Below, in pieces: positions 1 to 8,057 of a stretch of 64,000 nucleotides of DNA. This DNA comes from Corallococcus interemptor (GTDB taxonomy: Bacteria > Myxococcota > Myxococcia > Myxococcales > Myxococcaceae): assembly GCF_003668875.1 (NCBI RefSeq), contig NZ_RAWM01000036.1:1-64000 (forward strand). Reading direction: 5' to 3'. The notes under the pieces were generated by a model. It made no database searches, had not been told where the DNA came from, and worked only from the letters and a program-made list of their open reading frames with translations. Within the stretch, counting starts at the first letter, position 1, and each line of letters begins with the position of its first letter. The position numbers and the translations under genes are program-made.

Positions 1-69
1 GGCCTGGGGGATGAGGGCGGACAGGCCCCGGCCCAGGGCGCGCTTCTGGGTGTCTGCGTTCTTCTGCAC
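1..69 (-). CDS. parB: ParB chromosome-partitioning protein, N-terminus only (partial)
   Basis: Only the first 23 codons lie in the window; the gene runs off its left edge. Translated from a GTG at 69-67 they read MQKNADTQKRALGRGLSALI followed by PQA. The K-R-x-L-G-R-G-L-x-A-L-I motif is the conserved ParB N-terminus, which in the family carries the arginine used to stimulate the ParA ATPase. A GGGGAG ribosome site lies about 10 nt upstream. The gene follows parA on the same strand after 116 bp, the usual parAB order. Identity is firm from the motif and context despite the short length; everything about the CTPase and DNA-binding domains is outside the window. Confidence 0.9.
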   Translation of the reverse strand, partial: MQKNADTQKRALGRGLSALIPQA

Positions 70-185
70 GGCGGTTGGGAACTCCCCGCGCCGCCGTGAG
101 GGCCGGCGCGCATGGGCCTGTTGGGTGCTTCACGGCGAACCGGGCACCCGGTCCCACCATTCGCTTCTATTAAGGAGGCGGCCGG

Positions 186-986
186 TCAGGCGACCCGGCG
201 CTTGGACGGCTTGGGGGAGTCCCGGCGCATCAGCTCGCGGCCCAGGGCCAGGTAGCTCTCGCAGCCCTTGGACTTGATGTCGTACAGGATGATGGGCTTG
301 CCGAAGGACGGGCACTCGGACAGGCGCACGTTGCGCGGCACGACGGCCTGGAAGACCTGGTCCTTGAAGTAGCCGCGCACCTCGTCCACGACCTGGTGGG
401 CGATGTTGGCGCGCGCGTCGAACATGGTCAGCAGGATGCCTTCCATCTTCAGCGAGGGGTTGAGCCCCTGCTTGACCAGGTCGATGGTGTGCGTGAGCTG
501 CGACAGGCCCTCGAGCGCGTAGTACTCGCACTGGAGCGGGATGAGGACGGAGTCCGCGGTGACCAGCGCGTTGAGCGTGAGCAGGCCGAGCGAGGGCGGA
601 CAGTCGATGATGATGTAGTCGTACTTGTCCTTGAGCGGCAGCAGGGCTTCGCGCAGGCGGAACTCGCGGCGCTCCTGGTTGACGAGTTCGACCTCCGCGC
701 CGGTGAGGTCGGGCGTGGCGGGGATGACCTGGAGGAAGCGCAGCTCGGTGGGGTGGACCAGCTCGGCTGCCGGGCGGCCGCCGAGGAGTGCGTCGTAGAC
801 GGTGCCGGTGAGGTTCTCGCGCTTGAGGCCCAGGCCGCTGCCGGCGTTGCCCTGGGGGTCCATGTCCACCAGCAGGGTGCGGCGCTCCGCGGAGGCGAGG
901 CTCGCGGCGAGGTTGATGGCGGTGGTGGTTTTACCCACGCCGCCCTTCTGGTTGGAGATGCAGATGATACGACCCACGTGGCCCAT
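186..986 (-). CDS. parA: ParA/Soj chromosome-partitioning ATPase
   Basis: A 266-residue deviant-Walker ATPase. Residues 14-21 are KGGVGKTT, with the signature lysine of the ParA/MinD class at position 14; LLVDMDPQGN follows near residue 40 (Walker A') and IIIDCPPS near 120 (Walker B). In the family it forms ATP-dependent dimers on the nucleoid and moves ParB-parS complexes; in myxobacteria it works with ParB and bactofilin scaffolds. The length is normal for a chromosomal Soj protein without an N-terminal HTH, so autorepression of the plasmid type is not expected. parB follows downstream and the parS array lies upstream on the other side. Confidence 0.96.
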   Translation of the reverse strand: MGHVGRIICISNQKGGVGKTTTAINLAASLASAERRTLLVDMDPQGNAGSGLGLKRENLTGTVYDALLGGRPAAELVHPTELRFLQVIPATPDLTGAEVELVNQERREFRLREALLPLKDKYDYIIIDCPPSLGLLTLNALVTADSVLIPLQCEYYALEGLSQLTHTIDLVKQGLNPSLKMEGILLTMFDARANIAHQVVDEVRGYFKDQVFQAVVPRNVRLSECPSFGKPIILYDIKSKGCESYLALGRELMRRDSPKPSKRRVA

Positions 987-1428
987 CCTCTCTCGCTCCG
1001 GCTGACGCCAGAGCCCCGCTCGCGGTTCGCGCGGACGTGCGCGCGAATCGGAGCCTGATCAGGCAGCTAGCACGGGGTTCGAGGACGGATCAATTTCCCA
1101 TCCACGGTGGCGCCGGAGCCCTGCCCGGCCCCTCGCTCGAAGGTGGGTGAACGGCGGAAATTCGCGCGGATGGGGGGACGTGGGCGTGCCTGCCCGGCTG
1201 CTTTCGGAAGGGCGATTCCGTGCGGGGCGGAAGGGTGTTGGGTTTTTCAGGGGGTCGCGCGCGGGGGATTCGTGTTGGCGGCTTCGTGGGTTCATGCGGC
1301 GCCGTGGTTCCAGCCACGGTCGGCGGAACACCTGAGCCCTTTTCGCGAGGACCTGAGCCCCGCCACCGCGCGGATGACCCTAGTGCTTTTCGGAACCGCG
1401 TCGTCCGAGCCGGTCCATCCAGGCAGCC

Positions 1429-2060
1429 GTTCCACATGGAACTCGCGCGACCGATGCGCACCGTCATGCGGACGAACGGCGGTGCTCTTCCAGGTTGGTC
1501 CATCCGGGGAGGCGTCTCGCATGGAACTCGCGCGAGGGCGTGAACACTGCCGCCACCGGGGAGAACGCCGGTGCGCTTCGTGCACAAGGATGAACGACCC
1601 GGCGCACTTCGTGGACCGCGCCGGTTGAAGCTCGCGCATCCATACGGGGAGGCCGGAAGCGGAACGTCCGCGTCGGCATGTGCTCCGCCACGCGGATGAG
1701 GGGTCCAACGCGTTCCACGGGTCGCTTCAATTGAAGGTCGCGCATCCGTGCCGGGAGGTCCGCAACGGAACGTGCGCGCGGCATGCGCACCGCCATGGGC
1801 ACGGGATGAACGACCCAGCGCGCTTCATGGACCGCGCCGGTTGAAGCTCGCGCCCCCGTGCCGGGAGGTTCCCGGAGAACACGCGCGTCGGCCTGCGCAC
1901 CGCCACGCGCTGAACGACTCGACACGCTTCGTGGACCGCGCCGGTTGAAGGTCGCGCATCCTCGCTGAGGTGCCCGCGTTGAACGTGAGCGACGACCACG
2001 CGCACCGCCACGCGGATGAACGGGGCGGTCCTTTTCGGGATGGCCCATTCGACGGCGGTT
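1429..2060. repeat. Decayed ~105-bp parS-bearing tandem repeats
   Basis: This stretch is built from diverged copies of a unit of roughly 105 bp whose recurring text is GTGGACCGCGCCGGTTGAAG plus TCGCGC and, further on, GCGCACCGCCA. Aligning on the flanking TCGCGC puts the parS slot at 1429 (GTTCCACATGGAAC, one mismatch), 1514 (half site ATGGAAC), 1618, 1724, 1834 and 1938, the last four matching parS at only 7-8 of 14 positions. From 1514 onward the spacings are 104, 106, 110 and 104. It looks like the eroded edge of the intact parS array that follows. Nothing coding was found between 987 and 1428. Confidence 0.75.
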
Positions 2061-2072
2061 CGGCCAGCGACC

Positions 2073-3741
2073 GTTCCACGTGGAACTCGCGTGAACGGTT
2101 CGCCATCACCTTGAGGAAGTCTGCCCGGCCGCGCTTCGTTGGCTGCGTCAGTCCAAGGCCGCACGTCCGTGCCCGGCGTTCCACGTGGAACAGCTCGCAC
2201 GGGTTCGACCTCCGCGCGGGTCCCGTTCACTCAGGTCCGAGGCTCAACACGACGCCCTCACGTGGAACACGCGCACGCCGTTTCGAACATGCGGCGTGAA
2301 GAAGAGCGCGGCATCGGCATGGCCACCCCCAGTTCACGGCCCCGGACGCGCCTGAGGCCGTTCCACGTGGAACACGTCACGCGTTCAAGAAGCTCCCTGT
2401 GCTCAAGAAGCTTCAGCATCCAGCGTCTCCACTACTGGCCCGCAGCCACAGGCCAGCGCGGGGCGTTCCACGTGGAACACGCTCACGTCATCGCGACCAC
2501 CGACCTGGCGTTCGCGCAGGTGACGCATGCGTGGACGTGGATCCGCAGTGGGCGTTCCACGTGGAACACCCATGAGCCCCACGACTCCTTCGCTTCGAAC
2601 AACGGGCAGCGCTTCTTCACGCCGTGCTGGCGGAAGCGTTGCCTCCCGGCATGACGTTCCACGTGGAACACGCGCATGCCTTCGCGACCTCACCGCTTCG
2701 AACAGACACCCAGTGCTTCATGAGCACCGTGGCCGCGAAGGACTCAACCGGCGGGCAGGAGTTCCACGTGGAACAAGCTCCTGCTTTCGCCAACATGCCT
2801 GGACGAAGGAACGGTCCTGCGCTGGTCCAGACCACGGTGCCCAAGGCAGTGGATCCATCGGCACGTTCCACGTGGAACACGTCACACGGGTTTCAAATGA
2901 GCGCGTGCATGAACCTCTTCCAGCGCATGCGTTCCGCACCACGGCTGGAGCACGGGCAGCCGGCCTGGGGCTTCCTTTCATCCACTTCGCTTCGCATCCA
3001 CCGCATCACGGAGGCGTGCGTGGATCCGGCATCCAAAGGTCCACGCATGGGAGCGTTGCGGTGCCTGATGTGAGGCCGTTCATGCGGCCCCTTCTTCACC
3101 GCTCCACGGCACTCCCCACGCCCAGCCCCTCACGCCGACGGCCGTGGTCCAAGCGGCCAGGTGAGCCCCTTCTTGAAGCGTGTTCCACGTGGAACATGCG
3201 AAGCCGCATGAGCACTGGCTCCCCTTCCCTGCGCCTCATCGAGCGCTCCAGAGCAGTCACGTCCAACGGCACCGCGAACCGTCGAGCACCGCTTCAACGC
3301 TTGTTCGACAGCGCCTCCACGCACGGACCGGAGGCCGGCCGTGTTCCACGTGGAACACCGGCCGACCACTCAGCCCGTGCCTCCATCGCTTCATCCCTTC
3401 CAGCGCTGCCTCATCAGGAGCCGGATTGCCGCGCACTCAAGGCATCGAGTCCATGCGCAGCTGCGAAGCCGCAACGTGATGCGGGCCGAACTCGCGCGCC
3501 GTGCGGACAACGGCTTGAGTCCGGTCCTTCATGAGCGGGCTTTCGCGCAGCGTCTCAAGATGCTTCGCGGAGGTTTCGCCCCCGGCCACTTCAGCTCCAC
3601 CGGTCCGCCTTCTGCCTTCGCGTGTTCCACGTGGAACATGGGCAGCAAGCTGCTCCCCGCCATGGACGTTCCACGTGGAACATGAAGCCGCTCATCCACC
3701 GGGGTCACGCTCATCGGACCTGGGTGTGTTCCACGTGGAAC
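2073..3741. promoter_or_regulatory. parS: parS cluster: 13 perfect GTTCCACGTGGAAC sites
   Basis: Perfect 14-bp palindromes start at 2073, 2178, 2360, 2465, 2554, 2656, 2761, 2865, 3182, 3343, 3624, 3668 and 3728; a half-degenerate site is at 2255. ParB binds these and spreads as a CTP clamp; a large parS cluster next to parAB is known in Myxococcus xanthus. Spacing is strikingly regular on the parA-proximal side: 105, 77, 105, 105, 89, 102, 105, 104 and then 317 (three times 105.7), before becoming irregular after 3182. Open reading frames here translate the palindrome as FHVEH, VPRGT or STWN and are artefacts, so the region is non-coding. Confidence 0.97.
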
Positions 3742-3763
3742 ACGCGCTGGCGTTTCACGCGGG

Positions 3764-4156
3764 TCAGCGCGACCAGGCGGCTCGCTGGAGCACGACTCGG
3801 TAGCCGTCCGGATCCTCGAAGGTCTTTCCGTTCGAGTCCCAGTACGGGTTGCGCGACGGCACCGGCGGGAAGCCCGCGGCCTCCATGCGGTGAACCCGTT
3901 CGGACCACGCTTCCGGATCCGGCACGTAGAACACCAGGAGGTGGTCCTCGGATGGCGCTCGCGGCGCTTCGTGTCCTCGCTCCACCGTGAACTCCAGGTG
4001 GTACGGCGCTCCCGGGTGCCCGAGCATCACGCCGTCGAACCCCGCGTGGTCCTCGAACCGTCCGAGCACCTCGAAGCCCAACCCGTCCCGGTAGAAGCGC
4101 ACCACCGCGTCCAGGTCCCGGGCCGGCCTCGCGACCCGCAGCTTCACCGTGTCCAT
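3764..4156 (-). CDS. VOC (glyoxalase/bleomycin-resistance fold) family protein
   Basis: 130 residues starting MDTVKLRVARPARDLDAVVR; a longer in-frame upstream extension has no family similarity and was dropped. Features of one vicinal-oxygen-chelate module repeated as two beta-alpha-beta3 halves: FYRDGLGFEVL near residue 21, PYHLEFT near 51 with the metal-type His and Glu, DHLLVFYVPD near 71, and an ending of the form FEDPDGYRVVLQ that supplies the usual terminal Glu/Asp region. Substrate cannot be deduced. It ends a few bases past the last parS site and is divergent from the damaged SDR gene at 4256. Confidence 0.85.
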   Translation of the reverse strand: MDTVKLRVARPARDLDAVVRFYRDGLGFEVLGRFEDHAGFDGVMLGHPGAPYHLEFTVERGHEAPRAPSEDHLLVFYVPDPEAWSERVHRMEAAGFPPVPSRNPYWDSNGKTFEDPDGYRVVLQRAAWSR

Positions 4157-4255
4157 GAAGTGCCCTCCCCTTCCCGGATCCGCATCCAGGTGGTGCCACT
4201 CATAGGATGAATTGACGCTCTTTTCGCGCGGGACCCGGGCCTGCACCTTGTGCCC

Positions 4256-4969
4256 ATGACCACGAAACAGCAGCCCCTGAACTCCGGCTTCGGCGCGACC
4301 ACCACCGCCCGCGAGGCCCTCGGCAACACCCGGCTGGAGGGCGCCGTCACCATCGTGACCGGCGGCTACGCGGGCATCGGACTGGAGACCACCCGCACGC
4401 TCCACGCCGCGGGTGCCACCGTCATCGTCCCCGCGCGGACTCCCGACAAGGCGCGCGCGGCGCTCGCCGGACTGGAGGGCGTGGAGCTGGAGCCACTGGA
4501 CCTCATCGACCCGGCATCTATTGATGCGTTCGCCTCGCGCTTCCTCGCGTCCGGCCGGCCGCTGCACCTGCTGATCAACAACGCGGGCATCATGGCCACG
4601 CCGCTCACCCGCGATGCGCGCGGTGAGGCCCACCGGGTCCGCGCGTTCGCCGTTCATCCCGGCGGCATCCTCACGGAGCTGGTCCGGCCCATGTCCGAGG
4701 AGGAGGTCCGCGCCTCCATCGAGAACTCGAACAAGATTGAGCCGATGAAGACGCCGGAGCAGGGCGCCGCGACCACGGTCTGGTGCGCCACCAGTCCCCA
4801 GCTTGAGAACAGGGGCGGCGTCTACTGCGAGAACGTGGACATCGCCGTGATGGCTCCGCCCGATGCCACCATCCGGCGCGGCGTGAAGGACCAGGCCGTG
4901 GCTCCGAAACAAGCTGACCGGCTGTGGACCGCGAGCGAGGCGTGGACCGGCGTCCGCTTCAACCCTTGA
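4256..4969 (+). pseudogene. Short-chain dehydrogenase with internal deletion of the catalytic core
   Basis: The N-terminal half is a classical SDR Rossmann fold: TGGYAGIGLE (cofactor glycine motif), a PARTP strand end, LDLIDPASIDAF, and LLINNAGIMATPL (the NNAG motif). The text then jumps from DARG directly to RVRAFAVHPGGILTEL, the post-catalytic PG motif. The roughly 80 residues that normally lie between, with the active-site Ser and the YxxxK pair, are missing without loss of frame. The family is about 310-320 residues; this one is 237 (239 from the GTG at 4250). It should therefore be catalytically dead: a fossil, or a repurposed binding protein. Confidence 0.8.
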
Positions 4970-4976
4970 GTCCGCG

Positions 4977-5743
4977 CTACGTCCGCGCCCGTTGCAGGAA
5001 CAGCGCGCGGGTGCGCTCCAGGTAGGGACCGGGATGCGGCGCATAGAAGGACACGCGCAGCTCCCGCCCATCCGGTTCCGAGTACGTGAGCGTGACGTTC
5101 TCGAACTCGATGGGTCCCAGCTCTGGAAGGACGAGCACCTTTAATAGGGAGGGTGTCTCCACCACGTCGAACTCCGACCGGTCCGCGGCGCGCGCGGCGT
5201 CCATCCGGAAAACCGCCACCTCGCGGCGCACCGCCTCCTCCCATGAAGGCATGCGCGCGCGCCGGTCCGGATTCATGAACAGCGCCCACAGGGCAGTGCC
5301 AGGTCCGAGTAGAGGACGGTGGCCGCCGCGTTCCACGCGATGATGTCCCAGCGTCGCGTGGAGACGAGCGCCGGAAAGGGATGCGCGTCGAGCAGCCGCT
5401 GAAGCGCGTCACTGACGGAGTCCGGAGAGCGCACGGCCCTGGGCGCGGGGCGGCCGTGCGCGAGCTCGAAGAGGTGCAGGCGTTCCGTCGGCGTGAGGCG
5501 GAGCGCGACGACCAGGCGCTCCAGCAGCGGTTCGGAGACGTGGATGTCCCTCCCCTGCTCCAGCCACGTGTACCAACTGACGCCCACGTCGGCGATCCGC
5601 GCCAGTTCCTCGCGGCGAAGGCCCGGCGTGCGCCGCCGCGAACCGGAGGGAAGTCCCACGTCCTCCGGGAGCAATCGCTCACGGCGGCTGCGAAGGAAGC
5701 GCGCGAGCTCAGCACGCCCGGGGTTGCGGGAGGTGTCCGTCAC
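4977..5743 (-). pseudogene. MmyB-type helix-turn-helix regulator, frameshifted
   Basis: The first part (GTG at 5743 down to 5273) encodes an XRE-like HTH: LGRFLRSRRERL-type helix, RRTPGLRREELARIADVGVS and YTWLEQGR, then RWDIIAWNAA, which opens the MmyB ligand-binding domain. That frame stops after LALPCGRCS. The continuation (GTALWALFMNPDRRARMPSWEE through LGPIEFENVTLTYSEPDGRE) is in another frame, from about 5310 to 4977. So there is a frameshift near 5300, and the C-terminal domain also looks shortened before the VLPELGPIEF strand. In the family these repress neighbouring oxidoreductase genes, here the equally damaged SDR. Confidence 0.8.
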
Positions 5744-5838
5744 TCCGAGGCACGTCAGGCGAACGGTTCGCACGAGGCATGGGCACGATGTTCGCGCGGA
5801 TCCGAGCGAGGTCCGCCTCCCCGACGCGGTTCTCCAAA

Positions 5839-5861
5839 ACCTGTCCGACTGTCGGACAGGT
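5839..5861. repeat. REP-like palindrome, copy 1
   Basis: Arms ACCTGTCCGAC and GTCGGACAGGT are perfectly complementary around a single T. A second, related palindrome lies 50 bp away, and both stand in the non-coding gap between the broken regulator and the monooxygenase gene. It could be an extragenic palindrome or part of a terminator; there is no U-tract. Confidence 0.75.
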
Positions 5862-5904
5862 TCAAGCGGATCCGTTGAAGCGGGCTCCCCCAGCCGCGCG
5901 GCGG

Positions 5905-5937
5905 GCGAAACCTGTCCGACTGTCCGACAGGTTTCGC
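5905..5937. repeat. REP-like palindrome, copy 2 (extended stem)
   Basis: Outer arms GCGAAACCTGTC and GACAGGTTTCGC pair perfectly over 12 bp around a 9-nt centre. The core is the same CCTGTCCGACTGTC text as copy 1 with one base changed, but the flanking GCGAAA/TTTCGC is particular to this copy. The remainder of the gap 5744-6105 shows nothing further recognisable. Confidence 0.75.
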
Positions 5938-6105
5938 GCCTCGGACAAGACGGCCCTCCCTACTGGGGTGACGACGTGATGCATCGAAGCTCCGTCGAAG
6001 TCGCGGATCCACTCACGCCGTGTTCCACGGTCATCGCCGCCACGCTCCACCCGTGACTCCACTCCCCTGCCCTCTCATGAACCCGAGGCAGTCGGCCCGG
6101 TTCAG

Positions 6106-6147
6106 TTGCATAGGTTGCTATCCTGATTTACATAGCAGCCTATGCAA
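6106..6147. promoter_or_regulatory. Large operator-like palindrome over the start of the monooxygenase gene
   Basis: Left arm TTGCATAGGTTGCTAT (6106-6121) and right arm ATAGCAGCCTATGCAA (6132-6147) are complementary at 15 of 16 positions with a 10-nt spacer. The ATG at 6142 sits inside the right arm and no Shine-Dalgarno sequence is visible, so the message may be leaderless. A bound repressor would cover both promoter and start codon. TetX-like genes are commonly controlled by TetR-type repressors, but no such gene lies next to this one. Confidence 0.7.
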
Positions 6148-7302
6148 ACAACCAGAACAGTAGGAATCATCGGCGGTGGTCCGGGTGGGCTGACGCTGGC
6201 GCGAATCCTCTCCACCCGGGGCATCACGGCCACGGTGTTCGAACTGGATGAGCACCCGCTCGCCCGTCCCCAGGGAGGTTCGCTGGACCTGCACGCCGAC
6301 TCCGGTCTGCGCGCGCTTCGCGAGGCCGGGCTGGAGTCAGGGTTCAAGGCCGTGGCCCGGTACGACGACCAGGGCGACGCCATCTACGACGCCCAGGGGA
6401 CGCTCCACTTCCAGCACAACGAAGCGAGCGACGGAGACCGGCCGGAAATCGACCGCACGCAGCTGCGCTCCCTCCTCTTGAACAGCCTCCCTTCGGAGCG
6501 GATCCGCTGGGGAAGCAAGGTGTCCGCCGTGGAGCCCCTCCCCGACGGCCGCTACCGCGTCATGGGCCCGGCGGGCGTGCTCGGCGAGTTCGACCTGGTG
6601 GTCGGCGCGGATGGTGCGTGGTCGCGGATCCGCCCGCTCGTGTCCCCGGCGACGCCGGCCTTCACGGGCATCCTCTTCATCGAGCTTCAAATCGACGACG
6701 TGGACACGCGGCACCCGGCGGTCGCGAAGCTGCTGCCTCGAGGGAAGATCTCCGTCGTCGGCAACAACCAGGGCCTCATCGCCCAGCGCAGCAGCGGCGG
6801 CCACGTGCGCGCCTACTTCATGTTCCGGGTGTCCGAGGCGCAGCTCCGCCAGGGACTCGTGGACACATCCTCCCCGGCCCGGGCCCGCGAACAGCTCAAG
6901 GCGCTGCTGCCGGGGTGGGCGCCGTCCCTGCTCGCGTTCATCGACGCGTGCAATGACCGCATCAGCGAGCGCCCCATCGTCGCGCTGCCCGTGGGCCACC
7001 GGTGGACGCACCGGCCCGGGGTGACGCTGCTCGGGGACGCGGCCCACGTCATGCCGCCCTTCGCTGGCGAGGGCGTGAACATGGCGATGCTTGATGGACT
7101 GGAGCTGGGGCTCGCGCTCGCGGCGGATCCGGACTGGAGCCGCGCCGTGCAGGGCTACGAGGAGGCCATGTTCGAACGGGCGGCCTCCGCCGCCGCGGCC
7201 TCCATGCAGGGGCTCGACTTCGTCTCCGAGCACGCGCTCGAGCACGTGCTGGAGCACTTCCGGATGATCCAGCAGGAGCGGGCCGGCGCGGGCGCGCCCT
7301 GA
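6142..7302 (+). CDS. FAD-dependent monooxygenase, TetX-like group
   Basis: 386 residues. The FAD-binding GxGxxG reads VGIIGGGPGGLTLARIL from residue 8, followed by FELDEHP; GGSLDLHADSGLRALREAGL near residue 50 is typical of the TetX/aromatic hydroxylase branch. The GD motif is LLGDAAHVMPPFAGEGVNMA near residue 306, and LVVGADGAWSRIR is the DG motif. The family hydroxylates aromatic or polyketide substrates with NAD(P)H and O2; TetX inactivates tetracyclines, but the substrate here cannot be inferred. It is intact, unlike its two leftward neighbours. Confidence 0.88.
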   Translation: MQTTRTVGIIGGGPGGLTLARILSTRGITATVFELDEHPLARPQGGSLDLHADSGLRALREAGLESGFKAVARYDDQGDAIYDAQGTLHFQHNEASDGDRPEIDRTQLRSLLLNSLPSERIRWGSKVSAVEPLPDGRYRVMGPAGVLGEFDLVVGADGAWSRIRPLVSPATPAFTGILFIELQIDDVDTRHPAVAKLLPRGKISVVGNNQGLIAQRSSGGHVRAYFMFRVSEAQLRQGLVDTSSPARAREQLKALLPGWAPSLLAFIDACNDRISERPIVALPVGHRWTHRPGVTLLGDAAHVMPPFAGEGVNMAMLDGLELGLALAADPDWSRAVQGYEEAMFERAASAAAASMQGLDFVSEHALEHVLEHFRMIQQERAGAGAP

Positions 7303-7318
7303 AGCCGGCCACCCTCCC

Positions 7319-7972
7319 CTACTGCTTCGCGAACACCGCGACCTGACGCTCGGCGCCGGAGAACGGGAGCCGGTATGCCCGGGCGGACACCACGCGCAGG
7401 TGGCGCTCGGCCGCGCGCGCCTGGAGCTCCGCGTCCGTCTGCGCCTTGCCCAGCATCGCCACCACGCGCCCGCCCTCCTCCACGTACGCGGGCGCCAGGT
7501 TCAGCCAGTCCGGCAGGTCCATGAACGCTCGCGCGATGAGCACCTGCGCGCGCGGAATCCCCTCCGCCTCCGGCTTCCCTTCCGCCCGGGCGTGAAGTCC
7601 GCGCACGCCGGTGAGGCGCAGGCTGGCGGCGGCCGCCTTGATGAACGCGATCTTCTTGCCCACCGTGTCCACCAGCGTCACGCCCATGTCCGGCAGCTCC
7701 AGCTTGAGCGGCAGCCCCGGGAAGCCCGCGCCCGCGCCCAAATCCAGCAGCGACGTCGCGCCCTTCACCTCCGGCAGCACCGCCAGCGAGTCCAGGAAGT
7801 GCTTCTCCAGCACCTCCTCCGGCGCGGTGATGGCCGTGAGGTTCACCTTCGCGTTCCACTTCAAAAGCTCCGCCATCAGCTGCTGGAGCTTCGGCCCCAC
7901 GTCCGGTCCCACGGAGACGCCCAACGCACTGCATCCCGAGGCCAGCAGATCTGCGAACCGCGCGTTATCCAC
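7319..7972 (-). CDS. rsmG: 16S rRNA (guanine-527-N7)-methyltransferase RsmG
   Basis: 217 residues. LLKWNAKVNLTAI near residue 37 and LEKHFLDSLAVLP near 55 are the RsmG N-terminal signature; LLDLGAGAGFPGLPLKL near 75 is the SAM-binding glycine loop. It methylates G527 of 16S rRNA. The start is GTG at 7972-7970, and the codons GTG GAT AAC lie inside a perfect DnaA box. Downstream of mnmG on the same strand, the classic gidA-gidB pair. Confidence 0.96.
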   Translation of the reverse strand: MDNARFADLLASGCSALGVSVGPDVGPKLQQLMAELLKWNAKVNLTAITAPEEVLEKHFLDSLAVLPEVKGATSLLDLGAGAGFPGLPLKLELPDMGVTLVDTVGKKIAFIKAAAASLRLTGVRGLHARAEGKPEAEGIPRAQVLIARAFMDLPDWLNLAPAYVEEGGRVVAMLGKAQTDAELQARAAERHLRVVSARAYRLPFSGAERQVAVFAKQ

Positions 7973-8057
7973 AACACCTCCACCCCGAAGGGCCCTTCAA
8001 GTCCTTGGAATCATTCAGGAGAAATGGATCCCCAGAAATATCCACACGTTATCCACA
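7965..8057. promoter_or_regulatory. DnaA-box cluster at the rsmG-mnmG junction (candidate oriC element)
   Basis: Two perfect TTATCCACA boxes (7965-7973 and 8049-8057) and one with a single mismatch, ATATCCACA (8038-8046), all in the same orientation. The segment between is less GC-rich than its surroundings. The first box contains the rsmG start codon and the last contains the mnmG stop codon (TGT GGA TAA). In a genome near 70% GC a perfect box is expected far less than once in 64 kb, so the pair is unlikely to be chance. No box was seen around dnaA or upstream of rpmH. Confidence 0.75.

Noticed and set aside
1514-3195. Regular ~105-bp repeats as a CRISPR array
   Set aside because: The conserved part is the 14-bp parS site, spacers are ~90 bp and themselves related in the first half, and no cas genes are present.
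2139-3803. Overlapping open frames on both strands with recurring FHVEH, VPRGT and STWN motifs
   Set aside because: These peptides are translations of the parS palindrome in its different frames; no frame has a protein-like composition.
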